NCBI RefSeq assembly: GCF_000004195.4
Contig: NC_030678.2
Location: 79,272,904-79,336,903, forward strand
Direction: 5' to 3'
Length of the DNA: 64,000 bases
Origin: Xenopus tropicalis
Taxonomy: Eukaryota; Chordata; Amphibia; Anura; Pipidae
The notes below the pieces were generated by a model. It had not been told where the DNA came from, did not search any database, and saw nothing but the letters and a program-made list of their open reading frames with translations. The number at the start of each line of letters is the position of its first letter. Position 1 is the first letter of the stretch. The translations under genes and the position numbers were made by a program. Positions 47,100 through 57,887 of this stretch are shown piece after piece.

Positions 47100-47370
47100 C
47101 CAAAGAACCACGTTCCCGCATTCTAGTTGGACACGCCCCTATCTTCCACAAGACCAATCAGAAGGGCTTTCAATCCCTTCTCCTCCGTAGACGACTTGGA
47201 GCGTTTCCCCGCCTTTTTACGTTGTTGCGCCGGGGAACACGCATGTCCCGAACGGGGCGGAAGTGCTGAGTTTGTAGTAGAGAGACGGGAAATCGTGAAT
47301 TGGAGTAGCAGTGTCTGCGCTGTCAACTTTGACACCGGGGGTGTGTGGGGAGCACGCCCTGAGCTGGGTG
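47100..47370 (+). promoter_or_regulatory. CpG island promoter and possible first exon (candidate eya3)
   Basis: This is the main CpG-dense, non-palindromic segment of the window. It has a CCAAT box (47154-47158), a GC box GGGGCGG (47254-47260) overlapping an ETS-type GCGGAAGTG, and no TATA. TGG|GTGAGC at 47365-47373 is a plausible splice donor. In mammals the gene after PTAFR in this direction is EYA3, whose first exon is noncoding, so eya3 is the best guess. No EYA3 coding exon was found in 47.4-64 kb, so the symbol is left empty. Confidence 0.5.
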
Positions 47371-48110
47371 AGCGACTGAATTATAACGAGCTTGAAAGCA
47401 TTGTGCTCTGTTGTCTTGTTACATGTGCCAGTGTTATGGTGTAATGACCCCGCCTCCTGCTTACACGCACTGTGTGGGGCCTTACAGTTGGAGTGTAGTG
47501 TTTAGAGTAAGTGCCCCTGTTTCCTTGCGTACCGTCGCTGTCCACCTTATGTGTACGTGACTATAGATTCACAAACCGGGGTTATTAGGAGACCATGGTT
47601 TGGGCTTAAAGCGTAACATTCATACAGCTAACAGCAAAACGCCTAACCTTGGAAATCAGTTGCAGCCATGATGTCAGTGGTGCTGCTAGCCCTTTGCCTC
47701 TGGCTAATTACAATAGTATACTTCCTTAGTGCTTCTGTTTTTCTAATTGTCCCCTTAAGTATAGAATTTGCTAAATCATACCTCTCATATCATACATTAT
47801 TTCCCTTGTTGGTTGATTAAGGGCAAAATGCCCAATTTGGGGATATCTAATGTACTGTCCTATAAGCTGTACACTTCTATATAACTTAACTAAAGGCCAA
47901 TATCCACCCCAAAATTGTTTTTATAATGACAGAGAATGCCGTTCCAATGTGCGTTAAAAACATTCAGTGATTTAGAAGTGCAAATGCTTTTGAAAGTAGT
48001 ATTTTTGACTCTTGAACAATGACGCAAACTAGCAGTGAAAGGAATAACAAAGGACAGAAAGACTTTTCAATAACAAACATATACCGGTAATGTTTTATTA
48101 ATTACAACTA
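47371..48110. other. No gene recognised
   Basis: Presumed first intron downstream of the CpG island. No transposon terminus or exon was recognised. Confidence 0.35.
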
Positions 48111-49022
48111 CAGTGGATATACATATATAAAATGTCAGGTTCCTGTGCTGTACAAAAATGAGACAAAGATAAATCATTTCAGAACTTTTTCCACCTTTAA
48201 TGTGACCTATAAACTGTATCACTCAATTGAAAAACAAACTGAAATCTTTTAGGTGGAGGAAAGAAAACCAATAAAACTAAAATAACGTGGTTGCATAAGT
48301 GTGCACACCCTTAAAGGAGAAGGAAAGTCTAAGTCACTTGGGGGTGCCAAAATGTTAGGTGCCCAAGTGACTTAGACTTTCCTTGTCCTTTTAACTAATA
48401 CTTTGTTGAAGCACCTTTTGATTTTATTACAGCACTCAGTCTTTTTGGGTATGAGTCTATCAGCTTGGCACATTTTGACAAGATTTGCCCACTCTTCTTT
48501 GCAGAAACACTCCAAATCTGTCAGATTGCGAGGGCATCTCCTGTGCACAGCCCTCTTCAGATCCCCCCACCGATTTTCAATCGGATTCAGGTCTGGGCTC
48601 TGGCTGGGCCATTCCAAAACTTTAATCTTCTTCCGGTGAAGCCATTCCTTTGTTGATTTGGATGTATGCTTTGGGTCGTTGTCATGCTGAAAGATGAAGT
48701 TCCTCCTCATGTTCAGCTTTCTAGCAGAAGCCTGAAGGTTTTGTGCCAATATTGACTGGTATTTGGAACTGTTCATAATTCCCTCTAAATCTTAACTAAG
48801 GTCCCAGTTCCAGCTGAAGAAAAACAGCCTCAAAGCATATTGCTGTCACCACCATGCTTCACTGTGGGTATGGTGTTCATTTGGTGATACGCAGTATTGT
48901 TTTTGCGCCAAAAATATTTTTTGGAATTATGGCCAAAAAGTTCAACCTTGGTTTCATCAGACCATAACACCTTTTCCCACATGCTTTTGGGAGACTTCAG
49001 ATGTATTTTTGCAAAATGTAGA
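48111..49022 (-). mobile_element. Tc1-like transposon of a second family, N-terminal half missing
   Basis: The CAGTGGATATACATAT terminus follows TA at 48109-48110. The - strand encodes WEKVLWSDETKVELFG with the first catalytic Asp present, then QHDNDPKH and SPDLNPIEN. The frame breaks near 48780-48830 and the gene is cut at about 49022, losing the DNA-binding domain and one terminal repeat. A 76-bp MITE sits at 48315-48390. Confidence 0.88.
48315..48390. repeat. 76-bp minimal TTAA MITE
   Basis: TTAA at 48311-48314 and 48391-48394. The body is a single hairpin: AGTCTAAGTCACTTGGG pairs with CCCAAGTGACTTAGACT. The Tc1 sequence resumes without loss after one TTAA is removed. Confidence 0.88.
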
Positions 49023-49079
49023 ATTAACATTACTGATAGATTAAGAAAGAGAATCTGTAAGTTATATTCCACTGATAGG

Positions 49080-49330
49080 TCCCGAATATATATATAATCA
49101 ATCAACAAAAGTTTTCAGTGAAATAAACAACCATTTATTGGCTTAAAATTAAACAAACAATTCAAAAAAAGCAAACCTACTATACCAAACAATGGATAGG
49201 TGCATCCCTGTGCCTCATGGCGATTTGCGCTCCTCTGATGAAGCACCCAATGGTGCGAAACGCGTTAGGAGAGTGGGTACCATGAGGCAATGGGACTTTT
49301 TATATCCACTGTATGTCATTCATATATTAT
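49080..49330 (+). mobile_element. Penelope-like terminal fragment
   Basis: AT-rich leader followed by the best hammerhead-like motif in the window (49211-49289). No coding part is present. Assignment to PLE rests on the motif shared with the coding copies. Confidence 0.4.
49211..49289 (+). ncRNA. Hammerhead-like ribozyme motif, best preserved
   Basis: Outer helix I TGCCTCATGG (49211-49220) pairs perfectly with CCATGAGGCA (49280-49289). Inner helix I is CTCCT/AGGAG. The core is CTGATGA exactly (49235-49241). An extra A is followed by helix II GCACC/GGTGC with CAAT loop, then GAA, a self-complementary ACGCGT (49260-49265) and T at the cleavage position 49266. The internal loops in helix I and the helix II loop are placed for the usual tertiary contact. 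The extra A and a helix III needing a dimer leave activity open. Confidence 0.6.
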
Positions 49331-51897
49331 TTGAGTGAAGTTCCCCTGGAATTTCTGTAGAGCTAGAAGCTACAGTCCCAATACCTAAGACTATATGACG
49401 GGCAGCATGGGCTTTAGAAACAGATAATTTAGAAATCATATATTTACATTATTAAGAAATTATATATCTTCTTTTGCAAGTAGGTATTAGATTCATTAGT
49501 TAGGGTGACCACATGGTCTTCATTTTTTCATCTGCAGTTTATCAGTTGGATTTTTTTGCAGCAGCTCGCTTGCAATTTCATCTTGTCTTGAAGCTAGGGT
49601 CCAATTTACTCTAACAACCAAGCAGTAGTTTGAATGAGAGACATGAAGATGAATAGGACGACCTGAATAAAAAAATTAAATTTTTTGGCTGCTAGGGTCA
49701 GTGACCACTGTCTGAACACAGGTAAGAGGCAGTGGAATAATGCAAATAATTAAAAACATATTAACAATAAATACAATGAAGGCCAATTGAAATGCTACAA
49801 CATTTTATAAAAATAGTAAAAATTGATTTAAAGTTAAACTATCCCTTTAAGTTCTAATCACATGTGCAAAGTATATATTTCAGAAGTATCTTCTTTGAAA
49901 GTTATGAATCGCTATTTACTTATGTACATTTTAATGGGACTGGATGTTTCTTTTGTATCTGTGAGTCTGGACCAACAGCTTCACTGGCATTTGCTAGCTA
50001 CAGATAACTTTATCTAAAAAGTCCCATGGAAAATTCTATTTTTTTAAGTTTTTACTGCATAGTTTTCTATTTATGCTAAGAGTTTGTGTAAGTACACACC
50101 TACAGAGACATTTCAACATGCGTCTCCTTTCTGAATGAACTCCAATTTGTTTGTGTTAGTGTAATGATAGCTGCTGTATTAATGCGTGCTCTTTAATATT
50201 AGTTTGTTACAAACATGCTAATAGAAGTCTTTTTTTTTCTTATGAGAGGGAAGTAGCTTGGTTAACTTCATCTGCGCAAATGAGACGGGGCATCAATTTT
50301 CTTTGTAATTCTTATCTTTAACAGTAATCTATTTGCTTGCAATTTTTTAACTTTGGTCATTAGACATTTTTAAGCATACAAAACATTTGCAGGTTCTGGT
50401 TAGTGTAATAAAAGTGGTGTAAGAAACAGGGTTTAAATCAACTTAATATTTTAACACATATAGTTATATGTTATGTTATGGAAGCTGGTCTTCCACTGTG
50501 CAAGTTTTATTCTGTGTTCTATGTGGCAATAACATAATATTGCTTTTGGATCTATGAATGCACTTTGGGGGGAAATTCATAAAACTAGAGTAAATTTAGG
50601 AGTAAAACCAGAGTAAACCAGCAATTATCTGTGATAAGTGAGGTGTAGTAAGAGCCAAGGAAGCAAGGTTTTTTTCTAATGAAGTAAAATGTTGGCACTC
50701 TCCCAGTCCAGTCTGCACTCTTCAAACATGTAAATACAATAGACATTTCTAGAAATGTAGTATAGGTATGGAATCTCTTGTCTGGAAACCCAAAATCCAG
50801 AAAGCTTCCAATTATTGGAAGGCCATTAAAAAATTGTATGTTGAATGTCTATGAATTTTTATCTGTTGCCTTGTTTCATTGTTTTCTGACCAATACTATC
50901 CAATCAATTTCCAAGGATATCAGACAGATCATAAAATCTACATTCTCTCATTCACCGTTGCCTTTAAATAGCTCTTATCAAATCATATTAAAATTCAGCA
51001 TGACATTTTACTTTGTATGGCCAGCTTAGGGATAGCAGCTCAGTGTTCAAGTAAAAAATAAGACACAAGGGAGTAAATCAGCATTCTTCCGAAGCCCTTT
51101 TTGCCGGCATGGTAACCACAAAATAATTGATTTTTGTAGTAATTGTGGTATGTCTGTGTAGATCAGGTGCAAAGAAGAATTGAGAAGAAGATTCAGAGTG
51201 TGAATGTAATTGGGAGTATGCCAGAGTTAAGGTCTGTAAATAATGGTGTGCAAAAAAGAGATGCCACTGTCAGAGGATGCATCCTATATGGCACAATGCT
51301 CTAACCATTTGGCTGTTGTGTATTGTGTTTATACCACCTGTACACCTAAATCCATTTGTCAGAGGCTGTGTATGGCCCTCAACTGACAGCTAATTGTTTA
51401 GATACTTCTTATGTTGCCTAGTGTATGGCCACCCTAATACTCTTCAAACTGATAAGGCTGTGTGATATTGTCTCTTTTTAACAGAGATCTGTCATCTTTT
51501 CGATCAGACTCCACTAATGGTCAGATCTGGAAGAAATCTACAAGTGGCTACCCAAGCACGTGGGTTCCTAAATAACAGGAATTTGTGGGGTGAGAATAGA
51601 ATCCTATAGATGTAAGCTTCTTTCATGCTGATACTTGCCACCACTATCATTGCACATTTCCTGATACAGCTCAGTGAACTGATAACTATTGAAACATTTT
51701 ATCAAAATACAATAAAGACCATAGTATGGCAACATTACATAAAATTGGTGACGAAAAGTCTCCAACTGCAAGGTTCCTCGTAAACTGATGCAACATTAGG
51801 TCAGCAGTTCTGTGCATCCGGGGTCGACATAATGCAGTCCTTGTACATCTCCATGTCTCCTTTAGATCAATATGCTTTATGAGAATGATGGATCCTC
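49331..51897. other. No gene recognised
   Basis: It holds a fragment of the TACAGGTATGGG-type MITE at about 50763-50830 (GGTATGGAATCTCTTGTCTGG). No exon with splice sites and a recognisable protein was seen. Confidence 0.45.
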
Positions 51898-51901
51898 TTA
51901 A

Positions 51902-52351
51902 ACGAGAAGGAAAGGTAAAAAAGTAAGTAAGCTTTATCAGAAAAGTCTATGTAAAAACTGCCATTAGCACTCACAGAAAAGCTGCACTGGGTCCTCTATC
52001 AAAAGAAACACAAGATTTAACATTTCTTTTCTTCTTTTGTGTACACATGTTCTTCGGTATCGGACTTTCAGAAAAATCCTCCAGGGCATGGCATGAGCCT
52101 GCTCAGTTTGCTCCTCGCCCCCTCTCCTAACTTTGCTGTGTAATCTGAGCTACCAGCAGCCAGATCTGTAGCATGGAAGCTACAGAGACCAAGCTAAAAT
52201 GGCAGCTGTTATCTTAAACAAACAGAGGGAGCTTCTAAGGCTGTTTACTCAGGTATGATAATGCTTTCTGCAGATTAGATATAGCATTATAGCTTGCACT
52301 ATTGTGGCTTATCTATTGGCATTAAAATGCCAAAATGCCTTTTCCTCTCCT
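51902..52351. repeat. 450-bp TTAA MITE
   Basis: TTAA at 51898-51901 and 52352-52355. Termini ACGAGAAGGAAAGG and CCTTTTCCTCTCCT. The right TTAA is shared with the next element. Confidence 0.75.
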
Positions 52352-52355
52352 TTAA

Positions 52356-53091
52356 AGGGGACGTAAAGATAATAAAATAAAAATTCTTTATAGCGTTTTT
52401 TTGTATTCAAACAAGTAAAATTCTAACTGAAATTCATCTTATATTTATTCTTTACCGTTTTCTTAATATATGTGCCGCTAGCTTGTGTTTCTCTGTATTC
52501 CCCCAGCATCTGCTCAGTTCAGGTCAGCTCCAAACCTTCACGGCCAGCGGGCGTCTCTCTGTGCTGTCCTCCCTTCCACCAATCCAGTGTCAGTGGGCAT
52601 ATCTGTTGATGTACTGACACACCTGATTTTAATACGTCACTGAACGCAACAATAAGTAGGTCAGTCGGTGAGCTATACAGCGCTTCTTTCTTCCAGCCGA
52701 TTTTCAAACCCTCCAAAGCAAGCCGACTTGCTTTTATTATTCCCTGGCTACATTAAGTGCGTTTTCCTTGTGCTCGCAATCGGTACAGCGTCCAGTGATG
52801 TGATCAGGCGTGTCAGTACTGTGCGCGTGCATTTGCCGCACTCTGTCAACAGATACGCCCACTGAAACTGGATTGGTGGCAGGGAGGACAGCACAGAGAG
52901 ACGGCCACTGGCAATGAAGGTTTGGAGCTGACCCAACTGAGCGGATGCTGGGGGAATACCAAAAAACCCAAGCTATTGGTGCATATATTAAGAAAGTGGT
53001 TGAGAATAAATAATGAATTCCAATTAGAATTTTACTTGTTTGAAGGCAAAAAACGCTATAAAGAATTTTTATTTTCAACGTTACATCCCCT
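52356..53091. repeat. 736-bp palindromic TTAA MITE
   Basis: TTAA at 52352-52355 and 53092-53095. Termini AGGGGACGTAAAGAT and GTTACATCCCCT. The arms pair around AGCTCCAAACCTTC / GAAGGTTTGGAGCT. All five frames in it, on both strands, are palindrome shadows. Confidence 0.88.
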
Positions 53092-53877
53092 TTAAGGCCT
53101 ATGGCACATTGGGTGTGCTATCACCTGGTGGAAAATGGTGGCGGTCAAAATGCACCTTTCACCATAAAAGGAGAGGAACTTTTTGAGGATCTTTCTCAAA
53201 TGGAGGGAGGCCTAGAGACCAACATCCCTCCCACTAATGTCCCGTGAATTCTTATGGAACCATCAGCCACACTGGATCTGCAACCTGGAGAAACAATAAC
53301 ATCAAGGACTGCAGTATATCAGCCTATCTGTGGCTTGGCTACACATGGACTTTCTGTGGGACACTCTGGGTAAATCCTGCCAGTTGGTGGCACTAACTCT
53401 TTTGAACTTATGTATCAAAATGGCACCAATATCTTGTGCTACTTACTAATTAAAATTACTAGAAAACTTTATCCCTGACCTCTTAAGTTGTCTTGCCTGA
53501 TACATATACCATGTTATGGTGTATAGGTAAAAAAGAAAAGAAAGTAACAGACAATGGCATACAATGCTTTGGCATTGTTTAGGATAGTTTTGGCAGAGGA
53601 GAACAGCAGCAGATTAGGTAACAGAAAACTTAGTGTGGGTTTAAAGAAAAAGGAGGCTGATCTGGGACTTGTGCATCACAATAGATTTGCCAGATGGGAG
53701 TGTGAACTCTGGGCCGATCTTTCTAACAGCCAGGAGACCAAGTTCTCTGTTAGTGGTAGGGAGGAGAGAAGTGCTAGTTCTAAAGTGGTGGTGGTTATCT
53801 GGAAATAGATTATTAGGAAAAGAAAGCTTTGAAATATGTATAGGCCATCCTTCATAGAGCTCATTTAGAGCAAATAA

Positions 53878-54092
53878 TTTTAATTTTAAAAATGATTTCC
53901 TTTTTCTCTATAATAATAAAACAGTACCTAGTACTTGATCCAAGTTACACGAATCCATACTGGTGGTAAAACAATCCTATTGGGTTTATTTATTGTTTTA
54001 ATGGTTTTTTTTTTAGTAGACTTAAGGTATGGAAATATCTCTTATCTGGAAAGCCCAGGTCCCAAGCATTCTGGATTATAGATCTTATATCT
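53878..54092. repeat. TACAGGTATGGG-type MITE, partial
   Basis: TGATTTCCTTTTTCTC, AAACAGTACCTAGTACTTGA and CCCAAGCATTCTGGATTATA match the family. The left end is missing. Confidence 0.65.
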
Positions 54093-54917
54093 GTATAAGG
54101 GCATCTGTGCAATATATTTACATGGTTATGCACAGAAGAAAAATGGAATGTCTTTAAAATGCTGCTTAATAAATATACAACTCACTATATTCCTCTTGTA
54201 AGCAAGGAAGGACAGTGCAAAGAAAACCTTTATTGTTTGAGAGCAGTGTTGGGGTTAATGTTGGTAAGAAAAAATGTGCTTTTAAAAAATTAATTTTAGC
54301 TGGGACAGCTGAAACTTTAATCGGGTACAAGGAAGCCAGTAAAACATGCAAATAAGCATGGGCAAGCTATTTGGCTGGAAAATGGTATTGTAGTAAGGAG
54401 TAAAATGAATCTAAAATTATTTATGTAAATAGTGAAAATATAAAGCCAGAAGTGGTGGGGCCCTTATTATAAGAGTGGGGTCAATTTTTGATCAGAGCAG
54501 GGAAAAAACAAGGGTTTTTTTTTTGTGTATCTGTCTATACAACCAAGAAACCAGCTAATAACGTTTTTTTAAAAGACACAATTCTGATAATATAAGTATC
54601 GATACATTGGTGGAAGTAATTAAAAAGAAAGATTAAAACATGTAAAAGTATTTGTCCAGGAACAAATGGTATTCATCCCAGGGTACTAAACGAGCTTAGT
54701 TCTGTGATTGCCAAACCTCTTCATTTTTCAGCATTTCTTGAGGTCTGGCATGGTGCCTAGAGATTGGTGAGTTGCTAATGTAGTTCCACTATTCAAAAAG
54801 TGATACCATTCTCAGCCCAAAAAATATACGCCAGTTAGTCTGACTTCAGCGTTAGGAAGGCTTTTGGAAGGGGTAATAAAATAAGTTACTTGAATACATT
54901 TAAAATCACAACACTAT

Positions 54918-56308
54918 GGGGGGAATTCACAAAAGTGGATATAGCCCTTTTTGGATTAAAAGTGGTGGAAAACGCTTTCTCCAGATTCACAAACCGAAAT
55001 CCGCCTAAATTCCTACTCAACCGCCACTTTTACGTTTTTGGTGAAAGAAACACTTTTGTGAATTTGTCATTAAAACGACATATATACAATGTTTTAACAA
55101 GACAAGTTTCTAACCCTAGAACAATAGGTGCAAAAAGCCTCATTAACATTTTATGAACAAGTAAAATACTGATTAAAAATAGTTTTTATTGATATCTTGT
55201 ATATAAAAAGTTTTTACCACGCATTTGCATTGTTATGCTAATTTTAGCTTATTGAATGAGGCAATAACATTTTGAGTGAATATATGGTATACATTTTTAT
55301 TTAAAGAAAAAGTAAAGCCTTCCAGGCAAATTTTAGTTTTAGCAGCAGTACCCCCCTTTTTAAAGGAAAAGTAACACTAAAATTTTTCAATTAAAAAATC
55401 TATTCTACCCTGCACCCTATCCTGCACACCATTTATTATTTTGAATGCTTTATTAGAAAATACCTGCTAAAACTTGGCTTCTGGTCATTTGAAATACGAC
55501 GATGCAGAAGAAGCAGAATCCACTATGCGACGATCAACTTCTCCTCCTAGCCTTCCTTCTGTATAGGAAGGTTAGGATTGATGAATCGATCGTCGCATAG
55601 TGGATTCTGCTTCTTCTGCGTCGCCCTATTTCAAATGACCAGAAGCCAAGTTTTAGCAGGTATTTTCTCATAAAGCATTCAAAATAATAAATGGTGTGCA
55701 GGATAGGGCAATTATTGGAGCAGGGTAGAATAGATTTTTTAATTGAAAAATGTTAGTGTTACTTTTCCTTTAATCACTTTTCTGACACTTGCTGCAACTA
55801 ATCTGTGCCCCTATAGCATGTCCAGAACTACAGAGCTGCTTAACAGCATTGGCCTCCTCCTTTAGCTGTGTCCCTTCTGTTCCCAGCCACCATCTTGGTG
55901 ATCAGCAAGCAGCACATACACACTGGCACCCAAACTGGGATATTGTGGTACAGGGTTGAACTGGCCCAACAGGGTACTGGATAAAAACCTGGTGGGCCAT
56001 AGTCCTGTTGGATCTCTTTTCACTGGGAACATTATGCTAGGCAAACTAAAATTACCCTTCAGGAAATGCCCCAAAGTGACAAATGGCAAATGAAATGCTA
56101 AATCCTGCTGGTAAAATCCTTACCCCAAGGCTCATTTAGTTGTGGGACTGGGTTTGATGGTACCAACAGATTAACTAAGAGCTAAAAGCAAATTCATAAA
56201 AAAAAAAATGTCAATAAAATGTTAAAACCTGAAAACTGTCTGGTTAAAAGACAAATTCACAAAAGTAGGTAGAAATTCTCAATATCACCACTTTTGTGAA
56301 TCCACCCC
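54918..56308. repeat. 1.4-kb MITE inserted in the LINE
   Basis: GGGGGGAATTCACAAAAGTGG and CCACTTTTGTGAATCCACCCC are inverted ends with TAT duplicated on each side. It contains a second MITE at 55364-55769 and repeat debris to 56220. Confidence 0.8.
55364..55769. repeat. 406-bp TTAA MITE nested in the previous one
   Basis: TTAA at 55360-55363 and 55770-55773. A nearly perfect palindrome: AGGAAAAGTAACACTAA and TTAGTGTTACTTTTCCT at the ends, CACTATGCGACGATCAAC with its inverse near the centre. Confidence 0.9.
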
Positions 56309-56758
56309 TATGAGTTTGTGCCAGCATGCTTTTATGGGTAATAGATCTTGCCAGACTAATTTCATTGCCTTTTATTGCCTTATATGAGGAGGTGAGCCAG
56401 AAACTAGACTCTTGCTAAAGTAATTAAACAGTACCACAAAAAGGTTACTGATTAAATTAAGGAGTACTGGCCTGGTACATATTTGTACTTGGATAGGAAA
56501 CTTACTAAAGGATAACTTACTGAGTGGTGGTTAAAGTGGTTGTTAGTGAAGTATTGCCATTTGTCTTTCCTTGGCTCTTTTTTTTAACTTGTTTATTAAT
56601 AACCTGGAGGTGGTTATTGACAGTGCTGTTTCTACTTTTGCGAATATTAATAAATTGTGCAAGAGATATGCTCTATGCAGGATGCTGCTACTTTGCAGGG
56701 CAGTTTGACTAAACTGGATAACTGGGTAGCAATCTGGCAAATGAGGTTCAGTGTTAAA

Positions 56759-57660
56759 GGGGACATATACCATAATTTTTTACAATGCACTAAACCATGT
56801 AAAATCGGTGCTTTTATTTTAATACCTTTTGGGTTCAAATATGTCCATAACAGCTTGAAAACTGTGCTCTACCCACCCCCCTTTGCAAGCTGCAGCTTTG
56901 TATTCCCTGCAACCTTCTGCACCTGGTCATATACTGTTCCAGAACAGCTGCAGCTTTGTATTCTCTGCAACTCCATGCACCTGGTCATATACTGTTCCAG
57001 AAAAACAGCTGCAGCTTTGTATTCTTTACAACTTCCTGCACCTGGTCATATAGTGTTCCAGAACAACAGCTGTAGTTTTGTATTGTGTGCAACTCCGTGC
57101 ATCTGGTCATATACTGTTCCAGAACAACAGCTGTAGTTTTGTATTGTCTGCAACTCCCTGCACCTGGTCATATACTGTTCCAGAACAACAGCTGTAGCTT
57201 TGTATTGTCTGCAACTCCCTGCAACTGTTCATATACTGTTCCAGAACAACAGCTGTAGCTTTGTATTGCCTGCAACTCCCTGCACCTGGTCACATACTGT
57301 TCCAGAACAACAGCTGTAGTTTTGTATTGTCTGCAACTCCCTGCACCTGGTCATATACTGTTCCAGAACAACAGCTGTAGCTTTGTATTCTCTGCAACTC
57401 CCTGCACCTGGTCATATACTGTTCCAGAACTGCAGCTGAAGCTTTGTTTTATCTTCAACTTCTGTACCTGAACCTGTACCTGATCATGTATCAGTGGGCA
57501 TAAAAAGTATATGATCTAGTGCAGGGAGTTGCAGAGAAAACAAAGACACAGCTGTTATTCTAGAATTGTACAACAGTACATACTAATGTGCACTGTTTGT
57601 ATAGCTTTTATAATTTAATAATAGATGCAGGGAGTTGCATGGTGTGTAACAATGTTTTAT
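56759..57660. repeat. TTAA-type MITE distorted by a 61-bp minisatellite
   Basis: TTAA at 56755-56758, then AGGGGACATATACC. Units of 61 bp fill 56888-57465 (about 9.5 copies, core CTGCACCTGGTCATATACTG). One inverted copy of the unit lies at about 57518-57562 (TTGCAGAGAAAACAAAGACA). This suggests the array grew from one arm of a palindrome. The 159-codon frame through it is a repeat translation. Confidence 0.75.
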
Positions 57661-57887
57661 AGACTATAGATTGTTATGTCCATTTGGGCACGTTCATTCG
57701 TGAATCATGCACATTTGCTTTGAAAAATACCATTGCAGTATAAACAATCTTACAATTATATTTTGTTTTACATTTTACAACTAAGCTTATTGATCTGACA
57801 GCAGCACAAGAAAATTATGCAACCAGGGAGCAGAAAGACAAAGAAGGAGGAAACTGGGAGGGGTTTTCCCTGCTACTGTTGAGTTAA

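Larger units (their letters stand above)
54641..56757 (+). mobile_element. CR1/Rex-type LINE fragment split by a MITE
   Basis: 54641-54917 encodes, across breaks, an RT N-terminal palm region (HPRVLNELSSVIAKPL, then PVSLTSA-like). After the MITE at 54918-56308 the gene resumes with FVPACF-like text, TRSCQTNFIAF-like text, and at 56650-56757 a LQGSLTKLDNWVAIWQMRFSV-like segment. The two parts fit in order. The TATG at the MITE edges is the duplicated target. Confidence 0.7.

Noticed and set aside
56657..57136. 159-codon + frame
   Set aside because: It runs from a LINE fragment through a MITE end into a 61-bp tandem array; only the first few codons are LINE-derived.
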